Positions 8,856-17,766 of a stretch of DNA of 64,000 bases are shown piece after piece (position 1 is the stretch's first letter; every line of letters begins with the position of its first letter). Position numbers and translations under genes: made by a program. A model generated the notes under the pieces. The model had not been told where the DNA came from. It made no database searches and saw only the letters and a program-made list of their open reading frames with translations. The DNA is taken from the NCBI RefSeq assembly GCF_000468095.1, contig NZ_ASZC01000002.1, positions 248,001-312,000 of the forward strand, in the 5' to 3' direction. Source of the stretch: Pantoea sp. AS-PWVM4. GTDB lineage: Bacteria; Pseudomonadota; Gammaproteobacteria; Enterobacterales; Enterobacteriaceae.

Positions 8856-9593
8856 ATGAAAAAGACACGCAGTCGAGTGACGCCAGCAACCAGTAAGGCT
8901 GCCAGTAGCGCTGACAGCCATGATGATGTCTCAGAGCGAATTCGTATCACGCTGGCCACGGCCATCGGGGAAGGGGCGCTAAAGCCAGGTAGCAAGATCC
9001 TGGAAGAAGCCATCGCTGAACATTTTGGCGTGAGCAGAACAGTGGTGCGGGGCGCACTTGGCGTGCTGGAAAGCGATCATTTGCTGGAAAGAAAGCGCAA
9101 CCGCGGCACCTTCGTGGCTGAACCCAGCATAGATGAAGCGAAAAGTCTTTTTGAAGCGCGGCGTAAATTAGAGGCGATCTTGCTGGCGTTGATCGTCGAG
9201 CGGGCAACCATCGCAGAACTTAACGCGCTGGAAAAACTGGCGGATGAAGAAGAGCATATTCATCAGCATGGCGACGAGAAATCAAAAACGGTGCTGTCAG
9301 GTAAGTTTCACATCGTTCTGGCGGAGATGGCGGGTAATGCCGTGCTGACAGAAATGTTATCTAAAATCGTAGCCCGACTGTCGCTGGTGATGGCGTTATA
9401 TGAAGAGAATCATAAAGATGATTGTGGGGCAGACCATCACCGCATGATCGTCGCGGCGCTGAAAGAAAAGGACCTTTCGCGTGCGCAGCAATTGATGGAT
9501 CACCATCTGGCCGACATTGAGGGACGGGTCAGACTGACTGAAGGGCAGGGCGATCGTTACTCCTTCCTGTCGGTGCTGGAGAACTTCTCCTGA
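8856..9593 (+). CDS. GntR-family transcriptional regulator, FCD type
   Basis: 245-residue regulator. Residues about 25-95 form the winged helix-turn-helix (KILEEAIAEHFGVSRTVVRGALGVLESDHLLERKRNRGTFV, with the classic G-T-F-V wing end). The C-terminal half is all helical and looks like an FCD effector domain with His and Asp/Glu metal-ligand candidates, for example KFHIVLAEMAGN and DHHRMIVAAL. Ribosome site GAGAGGAT before ATG. It sits at the end of the 1211-9593 cluster and is the obvious candidate to control it, probably in response to an organic acid or pathway intermediate. Confidence 0.85.
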   Translation: MKKTRSRVTPATSKAASSADSHDDVSERIRITLATAIGEGALKPGSKILEEAIAEHFGVSRTVVRGALGVLESDHLLERKRNRGTFVAEPSIDEAKSLFEARRKLEAILLALIVERATIAELNALEKLADEEEHIHQHGDEKSKTVLSGKFHIVLAEMAGNAVLTEMLSKIVARLSLVMALYEENHKDDCGADHHRMIVAALKEKDLSRAQQLMDHHLADIEGRVRLTEGQGDRYSFLSVLENFS

Positions 9594-9594
9594 A

Positions 9595-9624
9595 TGTGGC
9601 GGCGCGATAAAACGCGCCGCCACA
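9595..9624. repeat. Perfect palindrome between convergent genes (dispersed repeat family, diverged copy)
   Basis: Twelve-base arms (TGTGGCGGCGCG / CGCGCCGCCACA) around ATAAAA, located between the GntR stop and the MFS stop. It is a variant of the GCGCGAT...ATCGCGCCGCTAC repeat found elsewhere in this window and may end transcription from both sides. Confidence 0.8.
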
Positions 9625-9629
9625 AATGA

Positions 9630-11102
9630 TTACCGGGCGTTAAAATCCTCGGCATCGACATCGTAACCCGATGGCTCCCAGCGAATCGCCAGCAGCGCCA
9701 GCAGACCAGCCAGCGGTGCGAGGAAAATCACCCAGAACACTCCGGTGCCGAACGCGGCGACCAGCAGCGGGAACACAAACAGCGACACGGTAGAACTGCC
9801 ACGCATCAGCGTCTGGTTAAAACCAACGCCCACGCCGCGCAGCGAGGTCGGATAGCTCAGCGACGCAAAGGTCATGGTATGTGAACCGGGACCGAAGCCC
9901 TGGCCGAACAGGAACAACGCCAGCATGGCAATCGCCACCGCCGCCTGTTCGCCCCCTTCAGGACGACCAATTAGCGCCAGCCCCAGCAGCGCCACGCACT
10001 GACAGGTGTAGCCGGTCACCGACATTTTCCACGCACCGAGACGAGGCACCAGCCGTACCGCCAGCAAACCACCAACAAAAGCAAACAGCAGGTTCAGCGC
10101 CAGCGACACCAGAATGGTGGTCAGCATCGACTGTGCAAAGAAGCTGGAGATAATCACCGGCAGACCAAAAGCCACGGCGTTATACGCAAAGGAAGAGGCG
10201 ATGGAGGTGACGGTCGCCAGAATGGTGCGGCGGCGATAAACACCCTGCAACAGCGCGCCATAGTTACGCCAGCTGGCTTTACGTACGCGGGGTTGTTGGC
10301 TCAGATCGGCATCGTCTGCCACCCGGGCATTGATATTGTACGAACGGCGCAAAATCTCTGCCGCGCCGTGCAGGTTGCCCTGGTTAGCGGCCCACACCGG
10401 AGACTCGCTCATATAACGGCTGCGGATGGCGATAATCACGATCGCCGGGACCGCACCAAAGCCGAGAATCAAGCGCCACAACCAGTCGGTATGGCTTTCC
10501 GGCAACACCGCATACAGCAGCAGCACCAGCAGGTAGGAGATACTGATGGCCGCGTACCAGGTGGGGCACCACATCGCCACGCTGGCGGCTTTATTACCCT
10601 GACCGCGCAGTTTGGAAAACTCGGCAAGAAAGGCCATCGCCACCGGTAGATCGATCCCGACGCCCAACCCCATCACAAAGCGCGCACCGCCAAGCACATA
10701 TTCGTTGGGGGCAAAGGCACAGGCCAGCGCTGCCACCACAAAGAAGAACATATCGGCCATAAACACCCGGTAGCGGCCAATTTTATCCGTCAGATAGCCG
10801 CCAATCAGCGCGCCAACGATAGCGCCAAAGGTGATCGCCGCTGCCACCATACCGGTGCCGGTCGGTGTCAGCTGGAACTCGCGGGCCACATCTTTGATAC
10901 CAAACGCCAGCGCACCCAGGTCATAGGCATCGAGAAACACCCCGCCCAGTGCGATAGCGATGACGATGCGTGCGTTACTGCGCGACTGCTCGCTGTTATT
11001 AATCAGGTTTGATACATCGGACGCACTGCGGATCCATTGTGTCTCACCCTGAGGTTGATTCCCTGCCAGCGCCACATGGGCGGGAGAAGTTAAGTCGGAC
11101 AT
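9630..11102 (-). CDS. MFS transporter, metabolite:H+ symporter type
   Basis: 490-residue inner-membrane carrier of the major facilitator superfamily. The loop 2-3 signature GGYLTDKIGRYRVF is clear, and the protein alternates hydrophobic segments over two halves with a central cytoplasmic loop (about 235-290). The Asp in GVFLDAYDLGALAFG of helix 1 is typical of the aromatic-acid and metabolite:H+ symporters. It stands alone, convergent with the GntR gene and divergent from osmF. No good Shine-Dalgarno is seen before 11102, so the start is tentative. Substrate unknown. Confidence 0.8.
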   Translation of the reverse strand: MSDLTSPAHVALAGNQPQGETQWIRSASDVSNLINNSEQSRSNARIVIAIALGGVFLDAYDLGALAFGIKDVAREFQLTPTGTGMVAAAITFGAIVGALIGGYLTDKIGRYRVFMADMFFFVVAALACAFAPNEYVLGGARFVMGLGVGIDLPVAMAFLAEFSKLRGQGNKAASVAMWCPTWYAAISISYLLVLLLYAVLPESHTDWLWRLILGFGAVPAIVIIAIRSRYMSESPVWAANQGNLHGAAEILRRSYNINARVADDADLSQQPRVRKASWRNYGALLQGVYRRRTILATVTSIASSFAYNAVAFGLPVIISSFFAQSMLTTILVSLALNLLFAFVGGLLAVRLVPRLGAWKMSVTGYTCQCVALLGLALIGRPEGGEQAAVAIAMLALFLFGQGFGPGSHTMTFASLSYPTSLRGVGVGFNQTLMRGSSTVSLFVFPLLVAAFGTGVFWVIFLAPLAGLLALLAIRWEPSGYDVDAEDFNAR

Positions 11103-11332
11103 GATGTTGTTGTCTGTATTTTTGTAAATTTGGGCCTATGAGAATAATCCTCAGTTGGCGGCTGAAAAATTCCATTTGGTTATATGAGCAATGAAATGGT
11201 TATAACTGATTTGAAATGGCTAGCAGAAATTGACCGAAGTGAAACCCTAACCGCTGCTTGACCGCGCCCATCCCGGTTCGCCAGGCTACGCTTGTAACTC
11301 ACCACACGATAACAATACTGAGGGCGAACGCC

Positions 11333-12241
11333 ATGATTAAGCAGGGTTTACTGGGACTGATCGTATTAGCAATGAGCGCCACCGCAGCACAGGCCGCCGA
11401 CCCGGTGCGGGTGGGGTCAAAGATTGATACCGAAGGTTCGCTGCTCGGCAATATCATCCTGCAAGTGCTGAATAAACATGGAGTGCCGACGGTGAATAAA
11501 ATTCAGCTCGGTACCACGCAGGTGGTGCGCGGTGCCATCACCGCCGGCGCGCTGGATATCTATCCTGAATACACCGGCAACGGGGCGTTTTTCTTCAATG
11601 ATGAGAAAGACCCGGCGTGGAAGAATGCACAGCAGGGTTATGAGAAAGTGAAGACCCTGGACGCGGAGAAAAACCATCTGGTGTGGCTCACCCCAGCGCC
11701 AGCCAACAATACCTGGACCATCGCGGTACGCAGCGATATCGCCGAGAAAAACAAACTCACCTCGCTGGCTGATCTCAGCCAGTACCTGAAAAAAGGCGGC
11801 ACCTTCAAACTGGCGGCCTCGGCAGAATTTATCGAACGCAGCGATGCGTTACCGGCGTTTGAAAAAGCCTACGATTTCAAACTTGATCAATCACAGCTGC
11901 TGTCGCTGGCGGGCGGTGATACGGCGGTCACCATCAAAGCCGCCGCCCAGCAGACTTCCGGGGTGAATGCGGCGATGGCTTACGGCACCGACGGCCCGGT
12001 GGCGGCGCTTGGGCTACAAACCTTAACCGATCCCAAAGGCGTACAACCGATTTACGCACCGACCCCGGTGATCCGCGACGTGGTGCTGAAGCAGTATCCT
12101 GACATTGGCAAGTGGTTGCAGCCGGTGTTCAGCAAACTTGATGAGAAGACGCTGCAACAACTCAATGCGCAGATTGCGGTGGATGGCCAGGATGCCAGCC
12201 AGGTGGCGCAGCAGTGGTTACAGCAGAATAAGTTGCTGTAA
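11333..12241 (+). CDS. osmF: Glycine betaine-type ABC substrate-binding protein OsmF (YehZ)
   Basis: 302-residue periplasmic binding protein of the OpuAC/QAT type. A Sec signal peptide covers residues 1-22 (ending AQA-ADPVRVG). Residues such as IYPEYTGNGAFFF are the family's ligand-cage region. GAGGG precedes the ATG at 11333; an upstream open stretch from 11258 is not supported. It is followed by yehY, yehX and yehW, the order known from E. coli, where this low-affinity system is induced by osmotic stress and stationary phase. Its role is uptake or handling of betaine-like osmoprotectants. Confidence 0.9.
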   Translation: MIKQGLLGLIVLAMSATAAQAADPVRVGSKIDTEGSLLGNIILQVLNKHGVPTVNKIQLGTTQVVRGAITAGALDIYPEYTGNGAFFFNDEKDPAWKNAQQGYEKVKTLDAEKNHLVWLTPAPANNTWTIAVRSDIAEKNKLTSLADLSQYLKKGGTFKLAASAEFIERSDALPAFEKAYDFKLDQSQLLSLAGGDTAVTIKAAAQQTSGVNAAMAYGTDGPVAALGLQTLTDPKGVQPIYAPTPVIRDVVLKQYPDIGKWLQPVFSKLDEKTLQQLNAQIAVDGQDASQVAQQWLQQNKLL

Positions 12242-12244
12242 CGG

Positions 12245-13402
12245 GTGGCGCGATTATTCAGGCGACCGCAGCCGGTTTTGCTGGTACTGGTGGTGTTGAT
12301 CAGCGTGGCGCTTGCCGCGCTGCCAGTGCTGACCTATGCGGCGAACCGGCTGGTTTCAGGTCAGCCGCTGATGCTGTGGCAGATACCTTTGGGCGGATAT
12401 CTGCTGCTGCCGTTGCTGGCGTTGTGGCTGTTGGTCTTCTTGCCAACCCGGCGCAGCGCGTTGCTGCTGTTGCTCGGCTGCGAATGCCTGTTTGTGCTGC
12501 TGGTCTGGCTGAGTGGGCATCAGGCGACACTGCTGGCGCAAAGCGGCAGCCGGCTGGCGCGTACCGCGTTTGGCAGCGGTTTCTGGAGTGCTGCGGCGCT
12601 GACGTTGCTGCTGGCGGCAGAGGCGATTCGTCAGCGCCATCGCCAGACAACGTGGCGCATCTTACTCAACCTGCAAATGTGGTTGCTCCCGCTCGCCCTG
12701 TTACTGAGCGGCCATCTTAACCAGCTTTCCCTGTTGAAAGAGTATGCCAATCGCAGCACGGTATTTGATGCCGCGTTAATCCAGCATCTGACACTGCTCG
12801 GCGGGACCTTGTTGCCAGCCATACTGATCGGTCTGCCGCTCGGCATTGTAATTGCCCGGCGTACGCGCTGGCAGCAAACCGCTTTCAGCGTATTAAACCT
12901 GATCCAGACCGTCCCCTCGGTAGCGTTGTTTGGCCTGTTAATTGCCCCCCTGGCCGGGCTGGCAGCAACGTTTCCGTTGCTGGCGAGTTGGGGGATTGCG
13001 GGCATCGGTATGGCTCCGGCGCTGATAGCGCTGGTGTTGTACGCGTTGCTGCCGCTGGTGCGTAGTGTGGTGGCCGGTTTGCAGCAGGTGCCTGCGGAGG
13101 TACGGGAAACCGCGCGTGGCATGGGGATGAGCCGTTGGCAGCAGTTCTGTTTTGCCGAACTGCCGCTGGCGCTCCCGGTGTGGCTCTCCGGTTTGCGTGT
13201 GGTGGTGGTTCAGACGCTGGGGCTGGCGGTGGTGGCGGCGTTGATTGGTGCCGGAGGATTCGGGGCCATTTTGTTTCAGGGGTTATTAAGTAGCGCACTG
13301 GATCTGGTGCTGCTCGGGGTGATCCCGGTGGTGGCGCTGGCGGTGATCGCCGATGCGCTGCTGCGCTTACTGGCTGCACTGCTGGAGAGACAATATGATT
13401 GA
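12245..13402 (+). CDS. yehY: Osmoprotectant ABC permease YehY
   Basis: 385-residue inner-membrane permease. The N-terminal third adds several hydrophobic helices before the conserved permease core (about 170-380), whose EAA-type loop reads [27 protein letters not shown]. It probably starts at GTG 12245, three bases after the osmF stop; the ribosome site is poor, so coupling to osmF translation is likely. It overlaps yehX by eight bases. It would pair with YehW as a heterodimeric channel. Confidence 0.88.
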   Translation: MARLFRRPQPVLLVLVVLISVALAALPVLTYAANRLVSGQPLMLWQIPLGGYLLLPLLALWLLVFLPTRRSALLLLLGCECLFVLLVWLSGHQATLLAQSGSRLARTAFGSGFWSAAALTLLLAAEAIRQRHRQTTWRILLNLQMWLLPLALLLSGHLNQLSLLKEYANRSTVFDAALIQHLTLLGGTLLPAILIGLPLGIVIARRTRWQQTAFSVLNLIQTVPSVALFGLLIAPLAGLAATFPLLASWGIAGIGMAPALIALVLYALLPLVRSVVAGLQQVPAEVRETARGMGMSRWQQFCFAELPLALPVWLSGLRVVVVQTLGLAVVAALIGAGGFGAILFQGLLSSALDLVLLGVIPVVALAVIADALLRLLAALLERQYD

Positions 13403-14330
13403 ATTTCATCAGGTAAATAAAGTTTTCAACGGCAAAGCAGCGGTGCGCAATCTGTCGCTGCATATTGAGAAAGGCAGTTTCACGGTGCTGATTGGCACCT
13501 CGGGTTCCGGTAAATCCACCACCCTGAAAATGATTAATCGACTGGTGGAGCATGACAGCGGGGAGATCCGCTTTGCCGGAGAAGCCATTGAACGGATGGA
13601 TGCCCGTGCCTTGCGTCGCCGCATTGGTTATGCGATTCAGTCCATCGGGCTATTTCCGCACTGGAACGTCGCGAAAAATATTGCCACCGTACCATCGCTA
13701 CTGGGCTGGTCACCGGCGCGTATTCGTGAGCGCGTGGCGGAGCTATTGACGCTGCTCAATCTGGACAGCGAGTTGGCGACACGTTATCCGCATCAGCTTT
13801 CCGGCGGTCAACAGCAGCGTGTGGGCGTGGCGCGGGCGCTGGCGGCGGACCCTGAGTTGCTGCTGATGGACGAACCCTTTGGCGCGCTCGATCCGGTCAA
13901 CCGTCAGGCGCTGCAACAGGAGATGCTGCGCATTCACCGCCTGTCCGGGCGCACCATCGTGTTGGTGACCCATGATATCGATGAGGCGCTGACCCTGGCC
14001 GACCAGTTGGTGTTAATGGATGGCGGCGAAATTGTCCAGCAGGGCAAACCGATTGAATTGCTGACGCAACCCGCCAGCGATTTTGCGCGTGAATTTTTTG
14101 GTCACAGCGAACTCGGCGTACGCTTGCTGGCTCTGGGACGGGCAGGGAGCGTGGTTCGCCGCGGTGAGTGGCTGGAGGCCGAACCGATCGCCGCCGGGTT
14201 AACCCTGCGTGAGGCATTGTCGCAGTTTATCGCCCGGCGCACTGACAAGCTGCCGGTGGTGGATCAACACCAGCAACCGCTCGGCGTGCTGCACTTCAGC
14301 GATTTGTTGCGTCAGCGCGAGGCGAGTTGA
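13395..14330 (+). CDS. yehX: Osmoprotectant ABC ATPase YehX
   Basis: 311-residue ATPase of the OpuA/ProV class. Walker [10 protein letters not shown], signature [14 protein letters not shown], Walker [14 protein letters not shown] and switch His VTHDIDEA are intact. The C-terminal segment (about 245-305, ending [11 protein letters not shown]) looks like a single CBS-type regulatory domain. The ATG at 13395 follows GGAGAG and overlaps the yehY stop by eight bases; the stop overlaps the yehW start (ATGA). Confidence 0.9.
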   Translation: MIEFHQVNKVFNGKAAVRNLSLHIEKGSFTVLIGTSGSGKSTTLKMINRLVEHDSGEIRFAGEAIERMDARALRRRIGYAIQSIGLFPHWNVAKNIATVPSLLGWSPARIRERVAELLTLLNLDSELATRYPHQLSGGQQQRVGVARALAADPELLLMDEPFGALDPVNRQALQQEMLRIHRLSGRTIVLVTHDIDEALTLADQLVLMDGGEIVQQGKPIELLTQPASDFAREFFGHSELGVRLLALGRAGSVVRRGEWLEAEPIAAGLTLREALSQFIARRTDKLPVVDQHQQPLGVLHFSDLLRQREAS

Positions 14331-15061
14331 TGAGCTGGCTGAAAGATCCGCTGTACTGGCTGCTGGCGTTGTTTCTGCTGCTGCTGTGGGGACTGCCGCA
14401 CAGCGCGCCGCTGTTTGCCCACTGGTTTCCACAACTGGAACGGCCATTATATCAACAGGATAGTTTTTGGCGGCTGGCGGTGGCGCATCTGTGGCTGGTG
14501 GTCAGCGCCAGCGCGCTGGCGATTGTCGTTGGGGTGAGTTGTGCGGTGTTTGCCACCCGGCGTAAGGGGAGGGCGTTTCGGCCGCTGCTGGAAACCCTCG
14601 CCGCCGCCGGGCAGACCTTTCCGCCGGTAGCCGTGCTGGCGATTGCGGTGCCGGTAATGGGGTTCGGCGCGACCCCGGCGGTGATGGCGTTGTTTCTGTA
14701 TGGTTTGCTGCCGATTTTGCAGGGTACGCTGGCTGGTCTTGATAGCGTACCGGCCAGCAATCGCGAGATTGCCACCGGTCTGGGCATGGGGCCGTGGCGG
14801 CGTTTATGGCAGATCGAACTGGCGCTGGCAGCACCGGTTATCATGGCCGGGGTACGCACCTCGGTGATGATCAATATCGGCACCGCAGCAATCGCCTCAA
14901 CCGTCGGCGCGGAGAGTCTGGGATCGCCGGTGATTATTGGCCTGAGCGGCTTTAACACCGCCTATGTCATTCAGGGGGCACTGCTGGTGGCGCTGCTGGC
15001 GTTGGTGTGCGATCGTCTGCTTGAACGCGTGCAGCGCTGGCTTAGTTGGCGTGCAGAATAA
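14330..15061 (+). CDS. yehW: Osmoprotectant ABC permease YehW
   Basis: 243-residue inner-membrane permease, last gene of the osmF-yehYXW operon. The EAA-type loop reads [25 protein letters not shown], and the stretch [25 protein letters not shown] is typical of OpuAB-class permeases. It starts at ATG 14330 overlapping the yehX stop; the in-frame TTG at 14327 is less likely. Its last 20 bases overlap the antisense yohO gene. Confidence 0.88.
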   Translation: MSWLKDPLYWLLALFLLLLWGLPHSAPLFAHWFPQLERPLYQQDSFWRLAVAHLWLVVSASALAIVVGVSCAVFATRRKGRAFRPLLETLAAAGQTFPPVAVLAIAVPVMGFGATPAVMALFLYGLLPILQGTLAGLDSVPASNREIATGLGMGPWRRLWQIELALAAPVIMAGVRTSVMINIGTAAIASTVGAESLGSPVIIGLSGFNTAYVIQGALLVALLALVCDRLLERVQRWLSWRAE

Positions 15062-15149
15062 GGCTGTAGCCTACCAGCATCAGGCCGCCCATGCCGCCCA
15101 GCGCCATCACGGCAAACAGGGTAGAGATGAAGATTTTTTGCCAGTTCAT
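15042..15149 (-). CDS. yohO: Small membrane protein YohO
   Basis: A 35-codon frame, shorter than most gene finders report, with AGG seven bases before the ATG. The peptide starts [12 protein letters not shown] and holds one hydrophobic helix ending [10 protein letters not shown]. The core [13 protein letters not shown] closely resembles the 35-residue E. coli YohO, recalled to read ALGGIGGVMLAGY, and the position between yehW and mlrA is also that of yohO. It is a single-pass inner-membrane microprotein of unknown function. The gene overlaps the end of yehW by 20 bases on the opposite strand. Confidence 0.85.
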   Translation of the reverse strand: MNWQKIFISTLFAVMALGGMGGLMLVGYSLILHAN

Positions 15150-15191
15150 GTCAAAACCTGAGAAATGTCATTGAGGGCGGCATGATAACGC

Positions 15192-15229
15192 GCACATCAG
15201 CCGAGGCAAAGGCCGATGTGTGCGTTTTT
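15192..15229 (+). terminator. Probable terminator of osmF-yehYXW
   Basis: Imperfect stem (GCACATCAGCC 15192-15202 with GGCCGATGTGTGC 15211-15223) followed by GTTTTTA on the plus strand. The T run runs into the mlrA stop codon, so this hairpin separates two converging units. Confidence 0.6.
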
Positions 15230-15965
15230 ACGCGTTGGGGTCGTGGAGGTGAACGTTAAAGCCCTGGGCCTGCCAGTGCTCCAGTTGTTCATGCTGACGA
15301 CGGGTGAGCTTTTTGCCGGTCCAGACAAACAGATTCTGGCCGGGGAATAACTCCGGGCGCGGCAGTTCCAGCGGTTCCGCCAGCACATCCATACGCCATC
15401 CCTGTTGCGAGAGACGCCAGGCTTCCAGCCAGATGCGGGTGCGATCGTCAACGCCCCAGCCAATCATCAGCGCATCTTTGCCGGCTTTTTTACGCGATCC
15501 GGTCAGGCAAAACGCCACGTAATCTATTAACGCGCCATCAAGCAGGCTGCACATGGCGCGTGCGGTGTTTTGATCTAATCCGAGACGCTGGCGAACCGGC
15601 ACAATCACATGATCAATCAGCGCATCCACCGGATGCTCACGTCCGACCGTGGCGATCTTGGCACGCAACTTTGAAGGTCTGACATGGCGCAGTACGCTCA
15701 TCAGTTCTTCCTGCAACGTATTCCAGCCGTCGTGCACATTGACGCTTTCCCCTTCCAGCAGGGCCTTGACCTTGCCAACGGGCACGCCGCTTTCTATCCA
15801 GCGCTTGATCTCTTCAATGCGCTGAACATCTTCGTCGTCAAACTGACGGTGACCACCTTCGGTGCGCTGGGGCTTTAACAGACCGTAACGTCGCTGCCAT
15901 GCGCGAAGTGTTACCGGATTGATTCCACAGCGTTCGGCAACGTCGCCGATACTGTATAAGGCCAT
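15228..15965 (-). CDS. mlrA: MerR-type regulator MlrA
   Basis: 245-residue activator of the curli/biofilm regulator CsgD in E. coli and Salmonella. Residues 1-70 form the MerR winged helix ([42 protein letters not shown]). The C-terminal part resembles the B12-binding-like fold of the CarH/LitR group but without an obvious cobalamin DxHxxG motif. GAGGAAGAT precedes the ATG. It lies next to yohO and the osmF operon as in E. coli. Upstream is a palindrome like the MlrA operator (16016-16048), suggesting self-regulation. Confidence 0.93.
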   Translation of the reverse strand: MALYSIGDVAERCGINPVTLRAWQRRYGLLKPQRTEGGHRQFDDEDVQRIEEIKRWIESGVPVGKVKALLEGESVNVHDGWNTLQEELMSVLRHVRPSKLRAKIATVGREHPVDALIDHVIVPVRQRLGLDQNTARAMCSLLDGALIDYVAFCLTGSRKKAGKDALMIGWGVDDRTRIWLEAWRLSQQGWRMDVLAEPLELPRPELFPGQNLFVWTGKKLTRRQHEQLEHWQAQGFNVHLHDPNA

Positions 15966-16015
15966 ATCTTCCTCAATATACTGACCTGCATCGCCACACC
16001 TTAACCGCGGCGAAT

Positions 16016-16048
16016 AAGTTGTACAACATATTTTTCCGTGTACAACTT
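16016..16048. promoter_or_regulatory. MlrA-box-like palindrome upstream of mlrA
   Basis: AAGTTGTACA (16016-16025) and its exact reverse complement TGTACAACTT (16039-16048), 13 bases apart. The E. coli MlrA site at csgD, as I recall it, is TTGTACA-N12-TGTACAA flanked by A/T. The site starts about 50 bases upstream of the mlrA ATG. Confidence 0.6.
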
Positions 16049-16074
16049 GACGGAGATGGTGCTTTCAGGTTTTA

Positions 16075-16107
16075 TCTCAATTATGAGATCGTTTCCCATA
16101 ATTGAGA
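16075..16107. promoter_or_regulatory. Inverted repeat upstream of the XRE-cupin gene
   Basis: Perfect 11-base arms TCTCAATTATG (16075-16085) and CATAATTGAGA (16097-16107), 11 bases apart, ending just before the gene's start at 16115. The second arm overlaps the GAGAGGTGAT ribosome site. The layout suggests an operator bound by the encoded XRE protein for self-repression. Confidence 0.55.
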
Positions 16108-16114
16108 GGTGATA

Positions 16115-16678
16115 ATGTCTGAACCGGATACCGAAGATCGGCTGGCCGCTCGTTTGGCTGAATTGCGCCTGCAACGCGGCTGGTCACTGGATGAACTGGC
16201 GATGGCCACCGGCATCAGTCGGGCCACATTGTCGCGCATTGAGCGCGCCGAGACCAGTCCAACGGCAGCATTACTCAATCGACTTTGTGTCGCCTATGGC
16301 CTCACCATGTCGCGCCTGCTGAGTGAGGTCGAAGACGACGCGCTGTTGTTACTTAAACCCGAACAGCAGCCGGTGTGGGTCGATGAACTGAGTGGCTTTC
16401 AGCGCCGCAACGTTTCGCCGCCTGCCACTCATTTTAGAGCAGAAATGGTGGAAGGGGTGTTACAACCCGGTTCGCGTATTGATTATGACGCGCCGCCGAT
16501 TCAGGGGCTGGAGCAGCATATCTGGTTACAGTCCGGCGAGCTGACCATCAGCATGGATGCGCAAAGCTGGACCTTGCAGGCGGGTGACTGCCTGCGCTTC
16601 CATCTGACCGGCAAATCCTCCTTTACCGCGCACCCGCAGGGTGGTGCACGTTACATTCTGGTGGTGTGCAAACCATGA
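16115..16678 (+). CDS. XRE-family regulator with C-terminal cupin domain
   Basis: 187-residue regulator. Residues about 8-65 form a helix-turn-helix of the lambda-repressor type (LAELRLQRGWSLDELAMATGISRATLSRIERAETSPTAALLNRL). Residues about 105-185 form a small beta-barrel cupin (GSRIDYDAPPIQGLEQHIWLQSGELTISMDAQSWTLQAGDCLRFHLTG) that probably senses a small ligand. It starts at 16115 behind GAGAGGTGAT. Its stop overlaps the ATG of the next acetyltransferase, so the three genes to 17651 form one operon. Such XRE-cupin plus GNAT pairs are common, but the ligand is not known. Confidence 0.85.
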   Translation: MSEPDTEDRLAARLAELRLQRGWSLDELAMATGISRATLSRIERAETSPTAALLNRLCVAYGLTMSRLLSEVEDDALLLLKPEQQPVWVDELSGFQRRNVSPPATHFRAEMVEGVLQPGSRIDYDAPPIQGLEQHIWLQSGELTISMDAQSWTLQAGDCLRFHLTGKSSFTAHPQGGARYILVVCKP

Positions 16679-17202
16679 TTGAGATCGAACAGCTTAGCGC
16701 CAGCCAGGCGCAGCCTCTGGTGGGGGCGTTATGTGATGTGTTGCAGGGATGTGTGGCGGAGGGGGCCAGCGTCGGGTTTATCGATGCCAACGATCGTGCG
16801 GTGATGGAACGTTTCTGGCAGGACAAAATCTTCAGCCTTGCCAGCGGCGACAATCAACTGCTGGTGGCACGCCTGCACGGAGAGATCGTGGCGACGGTGA
16901 TGGTGGGGTACAGCGCCATGCCGAACGGTCGCCACCGCGCTGAGATCAGTAAGCTGCTGGTGCACCCGCGCGCACGTCGCATGGGGATTGGACGTCGGTT
17001 GATGCAGCAGGCGGAACAGTTGGCGGTGGAGAACGGCAAAACCTTACTGGTGCTGGACACGCGCAGCGGCGATGTGGCGACCGATCTCTACCTGTCGCTC
17101 GACTGGAAAATTGCCGGCTCCATTCCTCACTATGCCGAATCCACCGCCGGGGTGCTGGACGCCACAACGGTGATGTTTAAAACCTTGCGGCTGCCTGCAT
17201 GA
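16675..17202 (+). CDS. GNAT N-acetyltransferase
   Basis: 175-residue acetyltransferase. Motif A reads SKLLVHPRARRMGIGRRLMQQAE, with the R-x-x-G-x-G acetyl-CoA pyrophosphate loop near residue 105, followed by TLLVLDTRSGDVATDLYLSLDWK. It starts at ATG 16675 overlapping the regulator's stop (ATGA); an upstream GTG at 16666 is the alternative. It probably acetylates a small amine or amino compound controlled by the XRE-cupin regulator. Confidence 0.8.
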   Translation: MIEIEQLSASQAQPLVGALCDVLQGCVAEGASVGFIDANDRAVMERFWQDKIFSLASGDNQLLVARLHGEIVATVMVGYSAMPNGRHRAEISKLLVHPRARRMGIGRRLMQQAEQLAVENGKTLLVLDTRSGDVATDLYLSLDWKIAGSIPHYAESTAGVLDATTVMFKTLRLPA

Positions 17203-17651
17203 TCGTGGTGACGCCGGAGTCGCTTCAGCAGCCGGACGCTGAATGGTTGCTGGATCGTCTGTCAGCTACCCTGGCACAGTTGACCGGCAGCAGCGGGCGT
17301 GCCAGCTTTGATCCCGACGCAATGCAGCAGCCGGGCAGCTGTTTCGTGATCGCGCGTGATGAGCAACGCAGGCCGGTGGGCTGTGGCGCGTTTCGCCCGC
17401 TGCAACCTGGGGTGGCGGAGCTGAAACGCATGTATGCGTTAAACGCCGGGCAGGGCATTGGCGCAGCGATTTTGCAGTATCTGGAGCAGCAGGCGCGGAC
17501 GCAAGGCTATCAGGCGATGTGGCTGGAGACGCGCAAGGTGAATCAATGCGCGTTAAGGTTTTATGCCCGCCATGCGTATCAGCCGATTGCACCCTTTGGA
17601 CATTATGTGGGTAATACGGCGGCGCAGTGTCTGGGGAAAGTATTGGATTGA
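17199..17651 (+). CDS. GNAT N-acetyltransferase
   Basis: 150-residue GNAT-fold protein. Core motifs: LKRMYALNAGQGIGAAILQYLEQQA (acetyl-CoA loop Q-G-I-G-A) and MWLETRKVNQCALRFYARHAYQPI. It overlaps the previous acetyltransferase by four bases (ATGA), so the two are co-translated. The substrate is unknown; the short N-terminal part lacks any extra domain. Confidence 0.8.
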   Translation: MIVVTPESLQQPDAEWLLDRLSATLAQLTGSSGRASFDPDAMQQPGSCFVIARDEQRRPVGCGAFRPLQPGVAELKRMYALNAGQGIGAAILQYLEQQARTQGYQAMWLETRKVNQCALRFYARHAYQPIAPFGHYVGNTAAQCLGKVLD

Positions 17652-17688
17652 TTTTTGTACATATCACGCTGTTCAATGTCAGCCAAAA

Positions 17689-17755
17689 CCCGCGCGATAA
17701 ATCGCGCCGCTACGTCAGGTGCGAACATCGGTAGCGGCGCGATTTATCGCGCGGG
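17689..17755. repeat. Inverted pair of the dispersed hairpin repeat
   Basis: Two copies in opposite orientation with perfect 25-base complementarity (17689-17713 and 17731-17755) and a 17-base spacer. Each copy has the core GCGCGATAAATCGCGC and the tail CGCTAC. They fill the space between a plus-strand acetyltransferase gene and a minus-strand LysR gene, where a long stem could end transcription from both sides. Confidence 0.9.
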
Positions 17756-17766
17756 CGTGCACCAAA

